The notes under the pieces were generated by a model that worked only from the letters and a program-made list of their open reading frames with translations, did not search any database and was not told where the DNA came from. Shown here in pieces: positions 27,172-36,242 of a stretch of DNA of 64,000 nucleotides. Origin of the DNA: Klugiella xanthotipulae (GTDB lineage: Bacteria > Actinomycetota > Actinomycetes > Actinomycetales > Microbacteriaceae); contig NZ_VFPN01000001.1 of assembly GCF_006716695.1 (NCBI RefSeq), positions 1,287,096-1,351,095 of the forward strand, given 5' to 3'. The stretch's first letter is position 1. Each line of letters starts with the position of its first letter. A program made the translations under genes and the position numbers.

Positions 27172-27217
27172 TTCCGCATGCAGGAAAAACATATCATCAA
27201 ATTCCTATCTCCGGGAA
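27172..27217. promoter_or_regulatory. Two inverted repeats, candidate IclR operators
   Basis: TTCC-GCATGCA-GGAA occupies 27172-27186 and TTCC-TATCTCCG-GGAA occupies 27202-27217, both in the AT-rich divergent gap between the IclR gene and the FAH-family gene. Centres are about 30 bp (three helical turns) apart. IclR regulators commonly bind such dyads at divergent promoters. Confidence 0.55.
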
Positions 27218-27274
27218 ATTGTGATAGCTTTCCACTCACAACACCGATTCAACGAAGAAAGGGTGTGGCCAGCC

Positions 27275-28132
27275 GTGAGGTTAGCAACAGTGAGTGTTTC
27301 CCCCGACACCAACCACGGGGCCCGGACGGCCGCAGCCGTTGAGTTCGACGGTACGTGGTACCGGCTCCGCGCGGCGAGCGTCAGTGAACTGCTGCTTGAC
27401 CCGCAGTGGCGCGACCGGGCCACCACCGCAGCGGGCCGCACCGAGCCCCTGCCCCATCCAGAGTTTGCCACGGTTGTGCCCAGCCCCGGCAAGATCTTCT
27501 GCTGCGGCCTCAACTACTCCGAGCACATTCGTGAAACCGGGCGGGCCATCCCCGAGTACCCCACCCTCTTCGCCAAATTCGCCGATACGCTGTGCGGGCC
27601 CGAGGCCGACATCCTCCTCACGGGAGACTCGACCCGTGTGGACTGGGAGGCCGAGCTGGCCGTCGTGATCGGGGCGACCATCTATCGGGGTGACGAGGCC
27701 GAAGCATCCCGGGCTATCGCCGGGTACACGGTTGCCAACGACGTATCGATGCGCGACTGGCAGCACCGCACGCTTCAGTGGTTACAGGGCAAGGCGTTCG
27801 ACGCCTCCACCCCGCTCGGCCCCGTGCTGGTCACCGCGGATGCCGTTGACCCGGCAGCCGGTCTCGACATCACCTGCCAGGTCAACGGCGTCACGGTGCA
27901 GCACGGCAACACCGCCACGCTCGTATTCTCGGCCGCGGCCCTCGTCTCCTATATCTCCCAGTTCTCCACCCTGCGCCCCGGCGATGTTGTGCTCACGGGC
28001 ACTCCCGGCGGGGTGGGCATGGCCATGCAGCCGCCGCAGTTCCTCACCGAGGGCGACGTACTGACAACCACAATCGAGGGGATCGGCACGATGACGAACC
28101 GCATCCGCATTGCCGAGCCTGCGCGCGTATAG
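27275..28132 (+). CDS. Fumarylacetoacetate hydrolase (FAH)-family protein
   Basis: A 285-aa protein from the GTG at 27275, 11 bases after AAAGGG (27258-27263); FAH relatives start with the same MRLATV sequence. The metal ligands are clear: E125 and E127 in DWEAELAVVIG, D156 in VANDVSMRD, plus K173 in QGKAFDAS. GKIFCCGLNYSEH (72-84) and LTGTPGGVGMAM complete the fold. FAH-family enzymes hydrolyse carbon-carbon bonds of oxo acids (fumarylpyruvate, acylpyruvates), decarboxylate oxo acids, or hydrate dienoates in aromatic catabolism. It is the first gene of the plus-strand catabolic run, followed 63 bp later by a cupin. The exact substrate depends on whether the pathway passes through gentisate or a non-aromatic CoA intermediate. 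Confidence 0.93.
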   Translation: MRLATVSVSPDTNHGARTAAAVEFDGTWYRLRAASVSELLLDPQWRDRATTAAGRTEPLPHPEFATVVPSPGKIFCCGLNYSEHIRETGRAIPEYPTLFAKFADTLCGPEADILLTGDSTRVDWEAELAVVIGATIYRGDEAEASRAIAGYTVANDVSMRDWQHRTLQWLQGKAFDASTPLGPVLVTADAVDPAAGLDITCQVNGVTVQHGNTATLVFSAAALVSYISQFSTLRPGDVVLTGTPGGVGMAMQPPQFLTEGDVLTTTIEGIGTMTNRIRIAEPARV

Positions 28133-28195
28133 TCCCGACCCCCCACTAAACCCCGGAATCCACACACACCGTATTAACCCCGAAAGGACACACCC

Positions 28196-28630
28196 ATGAC
28201 CGACACCACTGCTGCTGTTGTTCCCGTCGTTACCCGCGCCAACGCGCTGCACGAAGACACCGGACACTCGGGCGGAGCACACCGCCTCTCCGGCGTGAGC
28301 ATCCACAGCTCGCCCGCCACCAAGATCTGGTTTGGCCGCGTGAGCAACGAGCCCGGCTTCCGCTCCCTGCCCCACCACCACGGCGAGGCCGAGACCGGCG
28401 GCTACGTGCTGATCGGGCACGGCCGCATCTACTTCGGTGAGGGCTACCAGGAATACGTGGACATGACCGCCGGCGACTTCGTTTTTGTTCCCCCCTTCAT
28501 GCCCCATGTGGAGGTCAATATGAGCACCACCGAGGAGCTCGTCTGGCTGACCGCCCGTACACCCGACAACATCGTCGTCAACCTCCCCGACGTGGACGAC
28601 TCCACGCTGGCCGGATACCGCCGAGCATGA
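28196..28630 (+). CDS. Single-domain cupin protein
   Basis: A 144-aa single-cupin protein from the ATG at 28196 (AAAGGA ribosome site). Metal ligands are HHHGEAE at 60-66 (two of H60-H62 plus E64) and H104 in FMPHVEV, with GDFVFVPP between. It could be a small dioxygenase, an isomerase or a sensor. It is far smaller than two-domain gentisate 1,2-dioxygenase. The stop codon overlaps the ATG of the thioesterase gene (ATGA), so the two are translationally coupled and likely act in the same step series. Confidence 0.9.
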   Translation: MTDTTAAVVPVVTRANALHEDTGHSGGAHRLSGVSIHSSPATKIWFGRVSNEPGFRSLPHHHGEAETGGYVLIGHGRIYFGEGYQEYVDMTAGDFVFVPPFMPHVEVNMSTTEELVWLTARTPDNIVVNLPDVDDSTLAGYRRA

Positions 28631-29538
28631 CCCCCGCCCCCGTCGCCTCGGCCACTCCGGCGGTGGCCGCCACCGAGCCCACCTCGCAGCGGCTCCTCGA
28701 CGCGCTCACCCTGCGCGCCGTCGAGCCTGAGGTGTTTGACCAGGCGTTTGAGGCCGTCACCCAACCGGTGCCCTGGCCCAAAGCGTACGGTGGCGATATG
28801 GTGGCACAATCCGCACTCGCCGCCATGCGTTCGGTGGACAGCGACCGGGAGCTGCACTCCATGCACGGCTACTTTATGCGGCCCGCCGATATCGGAGCGC
28901 CCGTGCGCTACGAGGTGGAGCTGCTTCGGGATGGCCGTGGATACTCCACCCGCCAGGTGCGCGGCTACCAGGGTGGCAAGGCCATCTACGCGGCGCTGGC
29001 CTCGTTCCACGTGCCCGAGGCGGGGCATGAGTGGGCGAGCGAGTTACCCGCGGGTGTCCCTGAGCCCGAGTCACTACCCTCATCGGCCGAGACGTTGGCG
29101 GGGGTGGATTCGGCGGCAGCCCGTTACTGGTCCTCCGAACGCAGCTTCGATATGAGGCATGTGGAGGGTCCGGTCTACCTCACGGTTGAGGGTGAACGTA
29201 CCCCGCACCAGGCCGTGTGGGTAAAAGCCTACGAGCACCTGCCCGATGACCCGATCCTGCATCGGGCCGCCCTCGCCTACGTGTGTGACTACACGATCCT
29301 GGAGTCGCTGCTCCGGGTGCAGGGCATCGCCTGGACCGACCCGGGGCTGGTCACCGCCAGCCTGGACCACTCCATGTGGTTCCACCGTGCTGGCCGGGCG
29401 GACGACTGGGTGTTGTACGCCCAGGAGGCCGTGTCGGTGCAGCGCAGTCGTGGTCTCGCCCTCGGACGGTTCTACGATCGCCACGGCTCGCTCCTGGCGA
29501 CCGTTGCGCAGGAGGGAATGGTGCGTTCGCCCCGCTAG
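28627..29538 (+). CDS. tesB: Acyl-CoA thioesterase II (TesB-like)
   Basis: A 303-aa double-hotdog thioesterase. The N-terminal hotdog shows AYGGDMVAQSALAAM and MHGYFMRPADIG; the C-terminal one shows ALAYVCDYTILES, SLDHSMWFHR and WVLYAQEAVSVQRSRGL. These include the Asp (DYT), Thr/Ser (SLDHS) and Gln (AQEA) positions that form the E. coli TesB active site. It would hydrolyse an acyl-CoA to free acid and CoA in the cytoplasm. Coupled to the cupin by an ATGA overlap and followed by a hairpin terminator, it ends the first transcription unit of the cluster. A thioesterase beside an aryl-CoA ligase suggests release of the ring product from CoA or a safety valve against CoA trapping. Confidence 0.93.
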   Translation: MTPAPVASATPAVAATEPTSQRLLDALTLRAVEPEVFDQAFEAVTQPVPWPKAYGGDMVAQSALAAMRSVDSDRELHSMHGYFMRPADIGAPVRYEVELLRDGRGYSTRQVRGYQGGKAIYAALASFHVPEAGHEWASELPAGVPEPESLPSSAETLAGVDSAAARYWSSERSFDMRHVEGPVYLTVEGERTPHQAVWVKAYEHLPDDPILHRAALAYVCDYTILESLLRVQGIAWTDPGLVTASLDHSMWFHRAGRADDWVLYAQEAVSVQRSRGLALGRFYDRHGSLLATVAQEGMVRSPR

Positions 29539-29552
29539 GCGGTTGCACCTCC

Positions 29553-29584
29553 GCCGGGGCCTGGCGTAAACGGTAGGCCCCGGC
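29553..29584 (+). terminator. Hairpin terminator after the thioesterase
   Basis: GCCGGGGCCT (29553-29562) and AGGCCCCGGC (29575-29584) form a perfect 10-bp GC-rich stem with a 12-base loop, 14 bases after the thioesterase stop. No U-tract follows. Confidence 0.6.
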
Positions 29585-29679
29585 TCCCCTCCACAGGCGA
29601 CGACAGACGGATGCTATCCCCATCCGCGCCGTCCCGCCCCCTGTGATTGACACCCCCTCTACTCTCGTTACCACCCCAC

Positions 29680-29703
29680 ATGCGGCCGCATCACCGGCCG
29701 CAT
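29680..29703. promoter_or_regulatory. Palindrome upstream of the aryl-CoA ligase
   Basis: ATGCGGCCGCAT (29680-29691) is a 12-bp perfect palindrome, and ATGCGGCCG also pairs with CGGCCGCAT at 29695-29703. A TTGACA -35-like hexamer lies at 29647-29652. The element is about 30 bp in front of the ligase ATG and could be an operator for the second transcription unit of the cluster. Confidence 0.45.
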
Positions 29704-29731
29704 CATCTTAATTAGCTTAGGAAGGTTCGTT

Positions 29732-31378
29732 ATGGTTCTCAGTGCAACGGCGCACGTGGATACCTTCGCCGCAGATCACTTGCCGCCTCGCGAGCAGTGG
29801 CCCACTCTGGAGTTCACGATTCCCGAGGTGCAGTATCCGGCCCGACTCAACGCCGCCACCGAATTGATTACCGACGGGGTGGCCCGGTTTGGTGCCGACC
29901 GCCCCTGCCTGCGTACGCCTGACGGTGAGGTCTGGACGTACGGCGATCTGCTGCACCGCGCCAACCAGGTGGCTCAGGTCCTCACCGAGGATCTCGGCGT
30001 TGTGCCCGGAAATCGGGTGCTGCTGCGCGGCCCCAACACGCCCTGGATTGTGGCGGCCTGGCTCGGCTCGCTCAAAGCGGGTGCCGTGGTTGTCACGACC
30101 ATGCACGCCCTGCGCGCTCGGGAACTCGCACCCGTTGTGGAGCGCACGAAACCCACCGTAGCGCTCGTGGATCACCGCTTCGCCGGTGACGTGCTCGCGG
30201 TGGCCGACTCCACCCTCTCGGTAGTGTCTTATGGGGCCGAAGACTCGGGAGATCTCACCAGCCGCTGCGCTACTAAGAGCGGTGAGTTCACCGATGTGGT
30301 GACCGCTGCCGATGATGTGGCCCTGCTCTGCCCCACGAGCGGCACCACGGGGGTGCCGAAGATCACCATGCACTTTCACCGCGATATTCTCGCCAACGCG
30401 GACACCTTCGCCCGTTTCATGGTGCAGCCGCGCGAAGACGATGTCTTTGCTGGCTCGGCACCGTTTGCTTTCACCTTTGGGCTGGGTGGTTCGGTCGTGT
30501 TCCCGCTGCGGTTTGGGGCCTCATCACTGCTCGTGGAGCGGGCAACTCCGGTAGAACTCGTCGAACTGTGCCCCGACAACGGGGTGACCGTGCTCTTCAC
30601 GGTGCCGACGGCGTACCGGGCCATTCTGCGTGAGGGGCGGTCCCACTTGCTGGCCGGCATCCGCGTGGCTATCTCGGCCGGGGAGCACCTGCCGCAGAGC
30701 GTCTGGCAGGAGGTCTACGAGGGCACCGGGCTCCGGCTGATCGAGGGGATCGGATCCACCGAACTACTGCACGTGTTCATCTCGGCCGCTGGCGACGATA
30801 TTCGGCCCGGATTCACGGGCAAAGCTATCCCCGGATTCCGGGCCACAATTCTTGATGAGAACGGCGAGGAGGCCCCCGTGGGCGAGCTCGGACGGCTGGC
30901 CGTAATCGGGCCCACCGGCTGCCGCTACCTCGACGACGCCCGCCAGGCCAACTACGTGTGCAACGGCTGGAACGTCACGGGGGACACCTTCCGAATGGAC
31001 GAGGACGGTTACTTCCACTACGAGGCCCGCTCCGACGACATGATCGTCTCCTCCGGCTACAACATCGGTGCTCCCGAGGTGGAGGGAGCTCTCGGTCAAC
31101 ACCACGATGTGGTGGAGAGCGCCGTGATCGGCAAACCAGACGCTGCCCGCGGTACCCTCGTGGCCGCCTACGTTGTCCTCCGTGACGGCATCGTCGGCGA
31201 CGACCATAAACGCAAAGAGCTACAGGACTTCGTTAAGCAGACCATCGCCCCCTATAAATACCCGCGTGAGGTCACCTTTGTGGACAGCCTCCCGCGCAAC
31301 CCCAGCGGCAAACTTCAACACTTCCGGCTGCGTGAGCAGCTTAAAGAGCAGTACAGCTACGTAGGAAAGGACAACTAA
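29732..31378 (+). CDS. Aryl-CoA ligase (2-aminobenzoate-CoA ligase / benzoate-CoA ligase family)
   Basis: A 548-aa adenylate-forming enzyme from the ATG at 29732 (AGGAAG ribosome site). The AMP-binding P-loop TSGTTGVPK is at 202-210, followed by a benzoate-ligase-like region [33 protein letters not shown] and [11 protein letters not shown] precede the catalytic lysine K527 in PSGKLQHF. It would convert an ortho-substituted benzoate plus ATP and CoA to the aryl-CoA thioester. The stop overlaps the ATG of the two-domain monooxygenase (TAATG), the same gene order as the Azoarcus evansii 2-aminobenzoate pathway, so 2-aminobenzoate is my preferred substrate and salicylate the alternative. Confidence 0.9.
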   Translation: MVLSATAHVDTFAADHLPPREQWPTLEFTIPEVQYPARLNAATELITDGVARFGADRPCLRTPDGEVWTYGDLLHRANQVAQVLTEDLGVVPGNRVLLRGPNTPWIVAAWLGSLKAGAVVVTTMHALRARELAPVVERTKPTVALVDHRFAGDVLAVADSTLSVVSYGAEDSGDLTSRCATKSGEFTDVVTAADDVALLCPTSGTTGVPKITMHFHRDILANADTFARFMVQPREDDVFAGSAPFAFTFGLGGSVVFPLRFGASSLLVERATPVELVELCPDNGVTVLFTVPTAYRAILREGRSHLLAGIRVAISAGEHLPQSVWQEVYEGTGLRLIEGIGSTELLHVFISAAGDDIRPGFTGKAIPGFRATILDENGEEAPVGELGRLAVIGPTGCRYLDDARQANYVCNGWNVTGDTFRMDEDGYFHYEARSDDMIVSSGYNIGAPEVEGALGQHHDVVESAVIGKPDAARGTLVAAYVVLRDGIVGDDHKRKELQDFVKQTIAPYKYPREVTFVDSLPRNPSGKLQHFRLREQLKEQYSYVGKDN

Positions 31379-33768
31379 TGCGCATCGCAGTCGTCGGCGG
31401 AGGCCCCGGAGGGCTCTACTTTTCCGCCCTGATGAAACAGCTCAACCCCCAACACGACATCACGGTGTGGGAGCGCAACGCCGCCGACGACACCTTCGGC
31501 TTTGGCGTGGTGTTCAGCGATGAAACACTCGGCGGTATCGAAAACGCCGACACCGTTTTCTCCGCCCAGATGGCCGAACAGTTTGCCCGCTGGACCGATA
31601 TCGACGTGCACTACAAGGGAGAGATGCACACGATTGGTGGCCAAGGCTTCGCCGCGATGAGCCGTAAAGAGCTTCTGGCCCTGCTACAGCGCCGCTGCGA
31701 GTCGCTCGGCGTGACCGTGCACTACTCCACCCTGGCACCCGATACCGACGAACTCAGCCGCGACTACGACCTGGTGCTCGCCGCCGATGGCCTCAACTCG
31801 ATGGTGCGCACCCGCTACGCCGACTCGTTCAAGCCCCACCTCGACCCGCGTCCCTGCAAGTTCATTTGGCTGGGCACCGATCTTGTCTTCGAGGCGTTCA
31901 AATTCTTCATCAAGGAGACCGACTACGGGGTGATGCAGATCCACGGATACCCTTACTCCGACCAGGGCAGTACCTTCATCGTCGAGATGCACCCCGATGT
32001 GTGGGAGCGTGCAGGCTTCGGTGCCAGCGCCGACAAATCCTTCCCGCCCGGGGTCAGCGACGAAGAATCAATCGCGAAAATCGCCGAGATCTTCGCCGAC
32101 GAGTTGGCGGGCCACAACATCCTCGCCAACAACTCCAAGTGGATCAACTTCACCACCGTGAAGAACGAGAGCTGGAGCCACAACAACATCGTGCTGATCG
32201 GGGATGCCGCCCACACCGCGCACTTCTCCATCGGCTCGGGGACCAAGCTGGCCCTTGAAGATGCGCTCGCGCTCGCTGCCTGCCTGCATGAGCACGCCGG
32301 GGTGCCCGAGGCGTTGGAGGCGTATGAGCGGGAGCGCCGACCCTCGGCCGACTCCGTCCAGCGCGCCGCCCAGGCCAGCCTGGAATGGTTTGAAAACATT
32401 GCGCAGTATGTCGATCAGGAGCCCGTGCAGTTCTGCTTCAACCTGCTCACCCGCAGCCGCCGCATCACACACGACAACCTCAAGCTGCGCGACCCCGAGT
32501 TCACGGAGCTTGTGGACGAGACGTTTGCGGCAGCGGTCGGGACCGGCGAGACCTCAGCTCCCGCTATGTTTCAGCCCCATCGGATCGGCCAGTTGGAGCT
32601 CGTAAACCGTGTTGTGCTCTCACCCATGGACATGTACTCGGCGGTTGACGGTGTGCCCGGCGACTTCCACCTCGCTCACCTGGGCAGCCGTGCCACGGGC
32701 GGTGCTGGGCTCGTCATGACCGAGATGGTGTGCGTCTCACCCGAGGCACGCATTACACCCGGAGACACGGGTCTGTACAGTGACGAGCAGACGGATGCCT
32801 GGCGTCGCATCGTCAACTACGCCCACGCGAACTCCGCCGCCAAGGTGGGTGTGCAGCTGGGCCATGCGGGCCGCAAGGGCTCCACTCGGCTCATGTGGGA
32901 GGGTATCGACCAGCCCCTGGAGGAGGGGAATTGGGAGGTTATCGCCCCCTCCGCCATCCCCTACAGCGACAAGAATCAGGTTCCCCGGGAAATGACCCGC
33001 GCCGATATGGAGACGGTGCGAGAGCAGTTCGTTGAGGCCACTCGCCGTGCCGCTGAGGCTGGTTTCGACCTGCTGGAGGTTCACGCGGCGCACGGCTATC
33101 TGCTCTCGTCGTTCCTGTCGCCGTTGTCAAATACCCGCACTGACGTGTACGGCGGCTCGCTCGAGAACCGACTACGGTTTCCGTTGGAGGTTTTCGACGC
33201 TGTGCGAGCCGCCTGGCCCGCCGAGCGACCCCTCGGTGTGCGACTCTCCGCCACAGACTGGGCGGATGGCGGTAACCACACCGAGGACGCCGTTGCAATC
33301 GCCGAGGCGTTTATCGCGCACGGGGCGCAGTCGATTGACGTGTCCACCGGCCAGGTGGTATCGACCGAGAAACCCGCCTTTGGCCGCAGTTATCAGACAC
33401 CGTTTGCCGATGCTATCCGCAACCGGGTTGCGGCCCGGCACGGTGTCACAGTGATCGCGGTCGGGGCTATTGCCTCCTACGACGACGTCAACTCGATCCT
33501 GCTCGCGGGCCGCGCCGACCTGTGCGCGCTCGGTCGCTCACACCTCTACAACCCACACTGGACCCTGCACGCCGCCGCCGAGCAAGGGTACGTGGGGGTC
33601 GGGGCCCAGTGGCCGATGCCCTACCGGGCCGGTCGCCGTCGTCCGCCGACATCCCGTACCGAGGCGGTGCGCCCCCGCCTCGAACTGGTACTCCCCGCCG
33701 AGGGGGAGCCCGTCAACAACCACGTTCGATGGACACCCAACCGGCTGGGCGAGAAGGTGAGCGTGTAG
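31378..33768 (+). CDS. Two-domain 2-aminobenzoyl-CoA monooxygenase/reductase (or salicylyl-CoA 5-hydroxylase/oxidoreductase)
   Basis: A 796-aa fusion. Residues 1-385 are an FAD aromatic hydroxylase: [14 protein letters not shown] (7-20), a dinucleotide fold, [12 protein letters not shown] and [20 protein letters not shown]. Residues about 398-770 are an old-yellow-enzyme domain: [40 protein letters not shown] and [11 protein letters not shown]. This fusion is known from 2-aminobenzoyl-CoA monooxygenase/reductase, which hydroxylates and then reduces the ring of the CoA ester, giving a non-aromatic product without ring-cleaving dioxygenase. Database annotation of the same architecture as salicylyl-CoA 5-hydroxylase keeps the alternative open. 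A perfect 11-bp hairpin follows. Gene fusion and coupling to the ligase make the reaction order clear; the substituent on the ring is not determined by sequence. Confidence 0.93.
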   Translation: MRIAVVGGGPGGLYFSALMKQLNPQHDITVWERNAADDTFGFGVVFSDETLGGIENADTVFSAQMAEQFARWTDIDVHYKGEMHTIGGQGFAAMSRKELLALLQRRCESLGVTVHYSTLAPDTDELSRDYDLVLAADGLNSMVRTRYADSFKPHLDPRPCKFIWLGTDLVFEAFKFFIKETDYGVMQIHGYPYSDQGSTFIVEMHPDVWERAGFGASADKSFPPGVSDEESIAKIAEIFADELAGHNILANNSKWINFTTVKNESWSHNNIVLIGDAAHTAHFSIGSGTKLALEDALALAACLHEHAGVPEALEAYERERRPSADSVQRAAQASLEWFENIAQYVDQEPVQFCFNLLTRSRRITHDNLKLRDPEFTELVDETFAAAVGTGETSAPAMFQPHRIGQLELVNRVVLSPMDMYSAVDGVPGDFHLAHLGSRATGGAGLVMTEMVCVSPEARITPGDTGLYSDEQTDAWRRIVNYAHANSAAKVGVQLGHAGRKGSTRLMWEGIDQPLEEGNWEVIAPSAIPYSDKNQVPREMTRADMETVREQFVEATRRAAEAGFDLLEVHAAHGYLLSSFLSPLSNTRTDVYGGSLENRLRFPLEVFDAVRAAWPAERPLGVRLSATDWADGGNHTEDAVAIAEAFIAHGAQSIDVSTGQVVSTEKPAFGRSYQTPFADAIRNRVAARHGVTVIAVGAIASYDDVNSILLAGRADLCALGRSHLYNPHWTLHAAAEQGYVGVGAQWPMPYRAGRRRPPTSRTEAVRPRLELVLPAEGEPVNNHVRWTPNRLGEKVSV

Positions 33769-33784
33769 CGGTACGTCCGCGACC

Positions 33785-33816
33785 GGGGCCGGGTGGTGCG
33801 TGCAGCACCCGGCCCC
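33785..33816 (+). terminator. Hairpin terminator after the monooxygenase/reductase
   Basis: GGGGCCGGGTG (33785-33795) and CACCCGGCCCC (33806-33816) are perfect complements with a 10-base loop, starting 17 bases after the stop. It lacks a U-tract; partial read-through into the transporter is possible. Confidence 0.65.
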
Positions 33817-33920
33817 CTCCCTCCCGCGGGCAACGACGCCCGTGAGTTACCCCGACACCACACCCTTCACCGCAGAATCGTGCGTCGGCGAGCCGACACA
33901 CCCAAACCGAGGAGCTGTCA

Positions 33921-35276
33921 ATGGCGACAACACTCTCTACCCCGTCCGCCTCATCTGAACGATCCGCACACCCGGCCCCTGCCCGGCGCAGCGGTCTGAC
34001 CGTGCTGATTCTCTGCTTTGTCACCATCATCTTCGACGGCTACGATCTCGTCGTCTTTGGCTCAACCGTGCCGGCCATCCTTGAATACCCGGCGTGGAGT
34101 GTGGATGCCGCGCTCGCCGGTTCCATCGGCAGCCTTGCCCTCGTGGGGATGCTGCTGGGCACGCTCACCGTCGGTGTGCTCACCGACCGCCTGGGTCGGC
34201 GACGCATCATGCTGGGCTGTATCGCCTGGTTCTCGCTGTGTATGCTGCTCACCTTCTTTGCTCCCACCGTCGAAATCTTCGCGGTGCTGCGATTCCTTAC
34301 CGGCCTCGGCCTGGGCGGGGTGGTGCCCACGTGCATTGCCATGACGGTCGAGTTTGCGCCCAAGAGCCGCCGCCAGATCGCCAATGCCGTGATGTTTAGC
34401 GGTTACTCGGTGGGTGGCGTGATTGCGGCGATTGTGGCCATGAACTTTCTGGCCCACGTGGACTTCCGCTGGCTGTACCTCGTGGGTGCCCTGCCGCTCG
34501 TCACGCTGTTGCCCGTGGTGTGGAAGCTCCTGCCGGAGTCAATCGCCTACACTGCTGCCCGTGGCGACACCGAGGCTGCCCGGCGCACGGCTGGCCGATA
34601 CGGCCTGGTCTACACGGATATCGTTGCGGAGGCTCCCGTCCGGGACGGGGCCGTCGAGGCCTCCTCCTCAGCGGCCCCCACCAAGGCCGGGTCGAGCCTG
34701 CGTGAGCTGTTCACCCGCCGCTGGATTCTGGCGACCATCCTCTTTGCCCTTGCAAACTTCTGCGGCCTGCTGCTCGTCTACGGTCTCAACACCTGGCTGC
34801 CGCAGATCATGCGCACGGCTGGCTACGAGCTGGGCGGTGCGCTTGGCTTCCTGCTGATGCTCAACCTGGGGGCTATCGTGGGTGCCATCTCCGCCTCCTG
34901 GGTCGCCGACCGGATCGGCGGTCAGCGCGTGGTGATCACCTGCTTCATCCTCGCCTGTGCCTCCATTTTCCTGCTGAGCCTGAACCTGCCGATGGCGGCT
35001 CTCTACGCTCTCGTGGCGGTGGCAGGTCTGGGCAGTGTCGGCACCCAAATCCTGATCGGCGGATTCTGCGCCACCTACTTCCCCGTCCGCCTTAACGCCA
35101 CGGCTCTGGCCTGGTCCCTCGGGGTGGGCCGCATCGGTGCCATTACCGGCCCCATTATTGGCGGGGTGATTGCCTCGCTCCTGCTCGGCTACCAGGTGAA
35201 CTTCTACGTGTTCGCCGGGGTTGCCGTGTTGGGTGCGGCCGTGATCGCGCTCGTGCCCCGGGCATCACGCTCATGA
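33921..35276 (+). CDS. MFS aromatic acid:proton symporter (AAHS family)
   Basis: A 451-aa transporter of the major facilitator superfamily from the ATG at 33921 (GAGGAG ribosome site). It has about 12 transmembrane segments. The motif DGYD (39-42) in helix 1 is the signature of the aromatic acid:H+ symporter family, where the aspartates take part in substrate uptake; GVLTDRLGRRRIML is the conserved loop 2-3 motif. A hydrophilic central loop (about 225-255) separates the halves. Position at the end of the aryl-CoA cluster indicates import of the pathway substrate, an aromatic carboxylate, across the cytoplasmic membrane. Confidence 0.94.
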   Translation: MATTLSTPSASSERSAHPAPARRSGLTVLILCFVTIIFDGYDLVVFGSTVPAILEYPAWSVDAALAGSIGSLALVGMLLGTLTVGVLTDRLGRRRIMLGCIAWFSLCMLLTFFAPTVEIFAVLRFLTGLGLGGVVPTCIAMTVEFAPKSRRQIANAVMFSGYSVGGVIAAIVAMNFLAHVDFRWLYLVGALPLVTLLPVVWKLLPESIAYTAARGDTEAARRTAGRYGLVYTDIVAEAPVRDGAVEASSSAAPTKAGSSLRELFTRRWILATILFALANFCGLLLVYGLNTWLPQIMRTAGYELGGALGFLLMLNLGAIVGAISASWVADRIGGQRVVITCFILACASIFLLSLNLPMAALYALVAVAGLGSVGTQILIGGFCATYFPVRLNATALAWSLGVGRIGAITGPIIGGVIASLLLGYQVNFYVFAGVAVLGAAVIALVPRASRS

Positions 35277-35400
35277 GCGCTGTATCCATAGCATTGTGGG
35301 TATGAGTCAGCGTGAGTGAGAAAATTTCACCGAGGCCGGTCGGGAATCCGCGGTAGCCGGACCCAGACTCACCGTTTCTTACGGCGGTCATCCCGACCAG

Positions 35401-36174
35401 GTGGCGGATGTGTGGTTCCCCAGCGACACGCATCCGGCACCGCTCGTGCTGCTGTGGCACGGTGGGTTCTGGCGTTCGTTGCATGACCGAGCACATGTTG
35501 CTCCGCTTGCCGCGGACCTTGTTCGCCGCGGCTGCGTGGTTGCCGTGTTCGAATACCGGCGTACGGGGGCCGGGGGCGACTGGTCCCACACATTTCAGGA
35601 CGTTGCAGCCGGGGCGGATGCCCTCCCCGGCCTCATCGAAGCGGCCTTCCCTGGCCGCGTTGACTCGCAGAGCATCGTTTACCTGGGGCACTCCGCGGGC
35701 GGCCAGATGGCGCTGTGGGCGGCGGTGCGGCACCGACTCCCCGGGGATGCGGCGGGCTGGCGTCTCGAGCCGCCCCGCGTCTCACGGGTGGTCGCGATTG
35801 CACCCGTGACCGATCTCGCCGCCGCCTTCGACGCTGATCTCGGTGCGGGCGCTGTGGCCGAATTGATCGGCGGCAGCCCCGCCCAGTATCCCGAGCGTTA
35901 CGCGGGTATCGACCCGGCCCGGCTGCCCGCACCGGACGTCCCCACCTGGCTCGTGCACGGCGACGCGGATGACCGGGTGCCGGTGGCAATGTCGCGCGCC
36001 TACACCCGAACGCACCTCGGTGGTCGCCCGCAGCAGGGCGGTCTCGACACGGTCCCCGGTGTCGACCACTTCCAGGTGATCACCCCGCCCCACCCGGCCT
36101 GGGAACGTGTGGTGGCGCATCTCATCCCTCCACACCCTCGGCCGCACACCACGTCGCCCAGCATGCCCGGGTAG
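35401..36174 (+). CDS. Alpha/beta-hydrolase, 5' end possibly interrupted by an in-frame TGA
   Basis: A 257-aa hydrolase if started at the GTG at 35401. The oxyanion motif HGG (20-22, LLWHGGFWRS), nucleophile S98 in GHSAGGQMA, acid D190 or D191 in VHGDADDRVP and H223 in GVDHFQV make a full triad. Upstream of the GTG the same frame continues back with sensible protein (LTVSYGGHPDQVADVWFP) to an ATG at 35302, but a TGA at 35317 interrupts it after five codons. So the gene either starts at the GTG, uses an unusual start, or carries a nonsense mutation. The HGGxW pattern resembles kynurenine formamidase-like esterases. It follows the transporter and is closed by a hairpin before glyS. Confidence 0.8.
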   Translation: MADVWFPSDTHPAPLVLLWHGGFWRSLHDRAHVAPLAADLVRRGCVVAVFEYRRTGAGGDWSHTFQDVAAGADALPGLIEAAFPGRVDSQSIVYLGHSAGGQMALWAAVRHRLPGDAAGWRLEPPRVSRVVAIAPVTDLAAAFDADLGAGAVAELIGGSPAQYPERYAGIDPARLPAPDVPTWLVHGDADDRVPVAMSRAYTRTHLGGRPQQGGLDTVPGVDHFQVITPPHPAWERVVAHLIPPHPRPHTTSPSMPG

Positions 36175-36189
36175 ACTAAACGCTCATGC

Positions 36190-36209
36190 GACCCGGGCTA
36201 CCCCGGGTC
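36190..36209 (+). terminator. Terminator hairpin before glyS
   Basis: GACCCGGG (36190-36197) and CCCGGGTC (36202-36209) form a perfect 8-bp stem with loop CTAC, followed by a pyrimidine run containing TTTT. It separates the hydrolase gene from glyS. Confidence 0.65.
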
Positions 36210-36242
36210 TCCCGTTTTCCCCCTCCCATCATTGGAGTCGCC

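Noticed and set aside
36186..36242. Earlier ATG for glyS at 36186
   Set aside because: It lies next to and through a terminator hairpin and adds 19 residues not found in the family.
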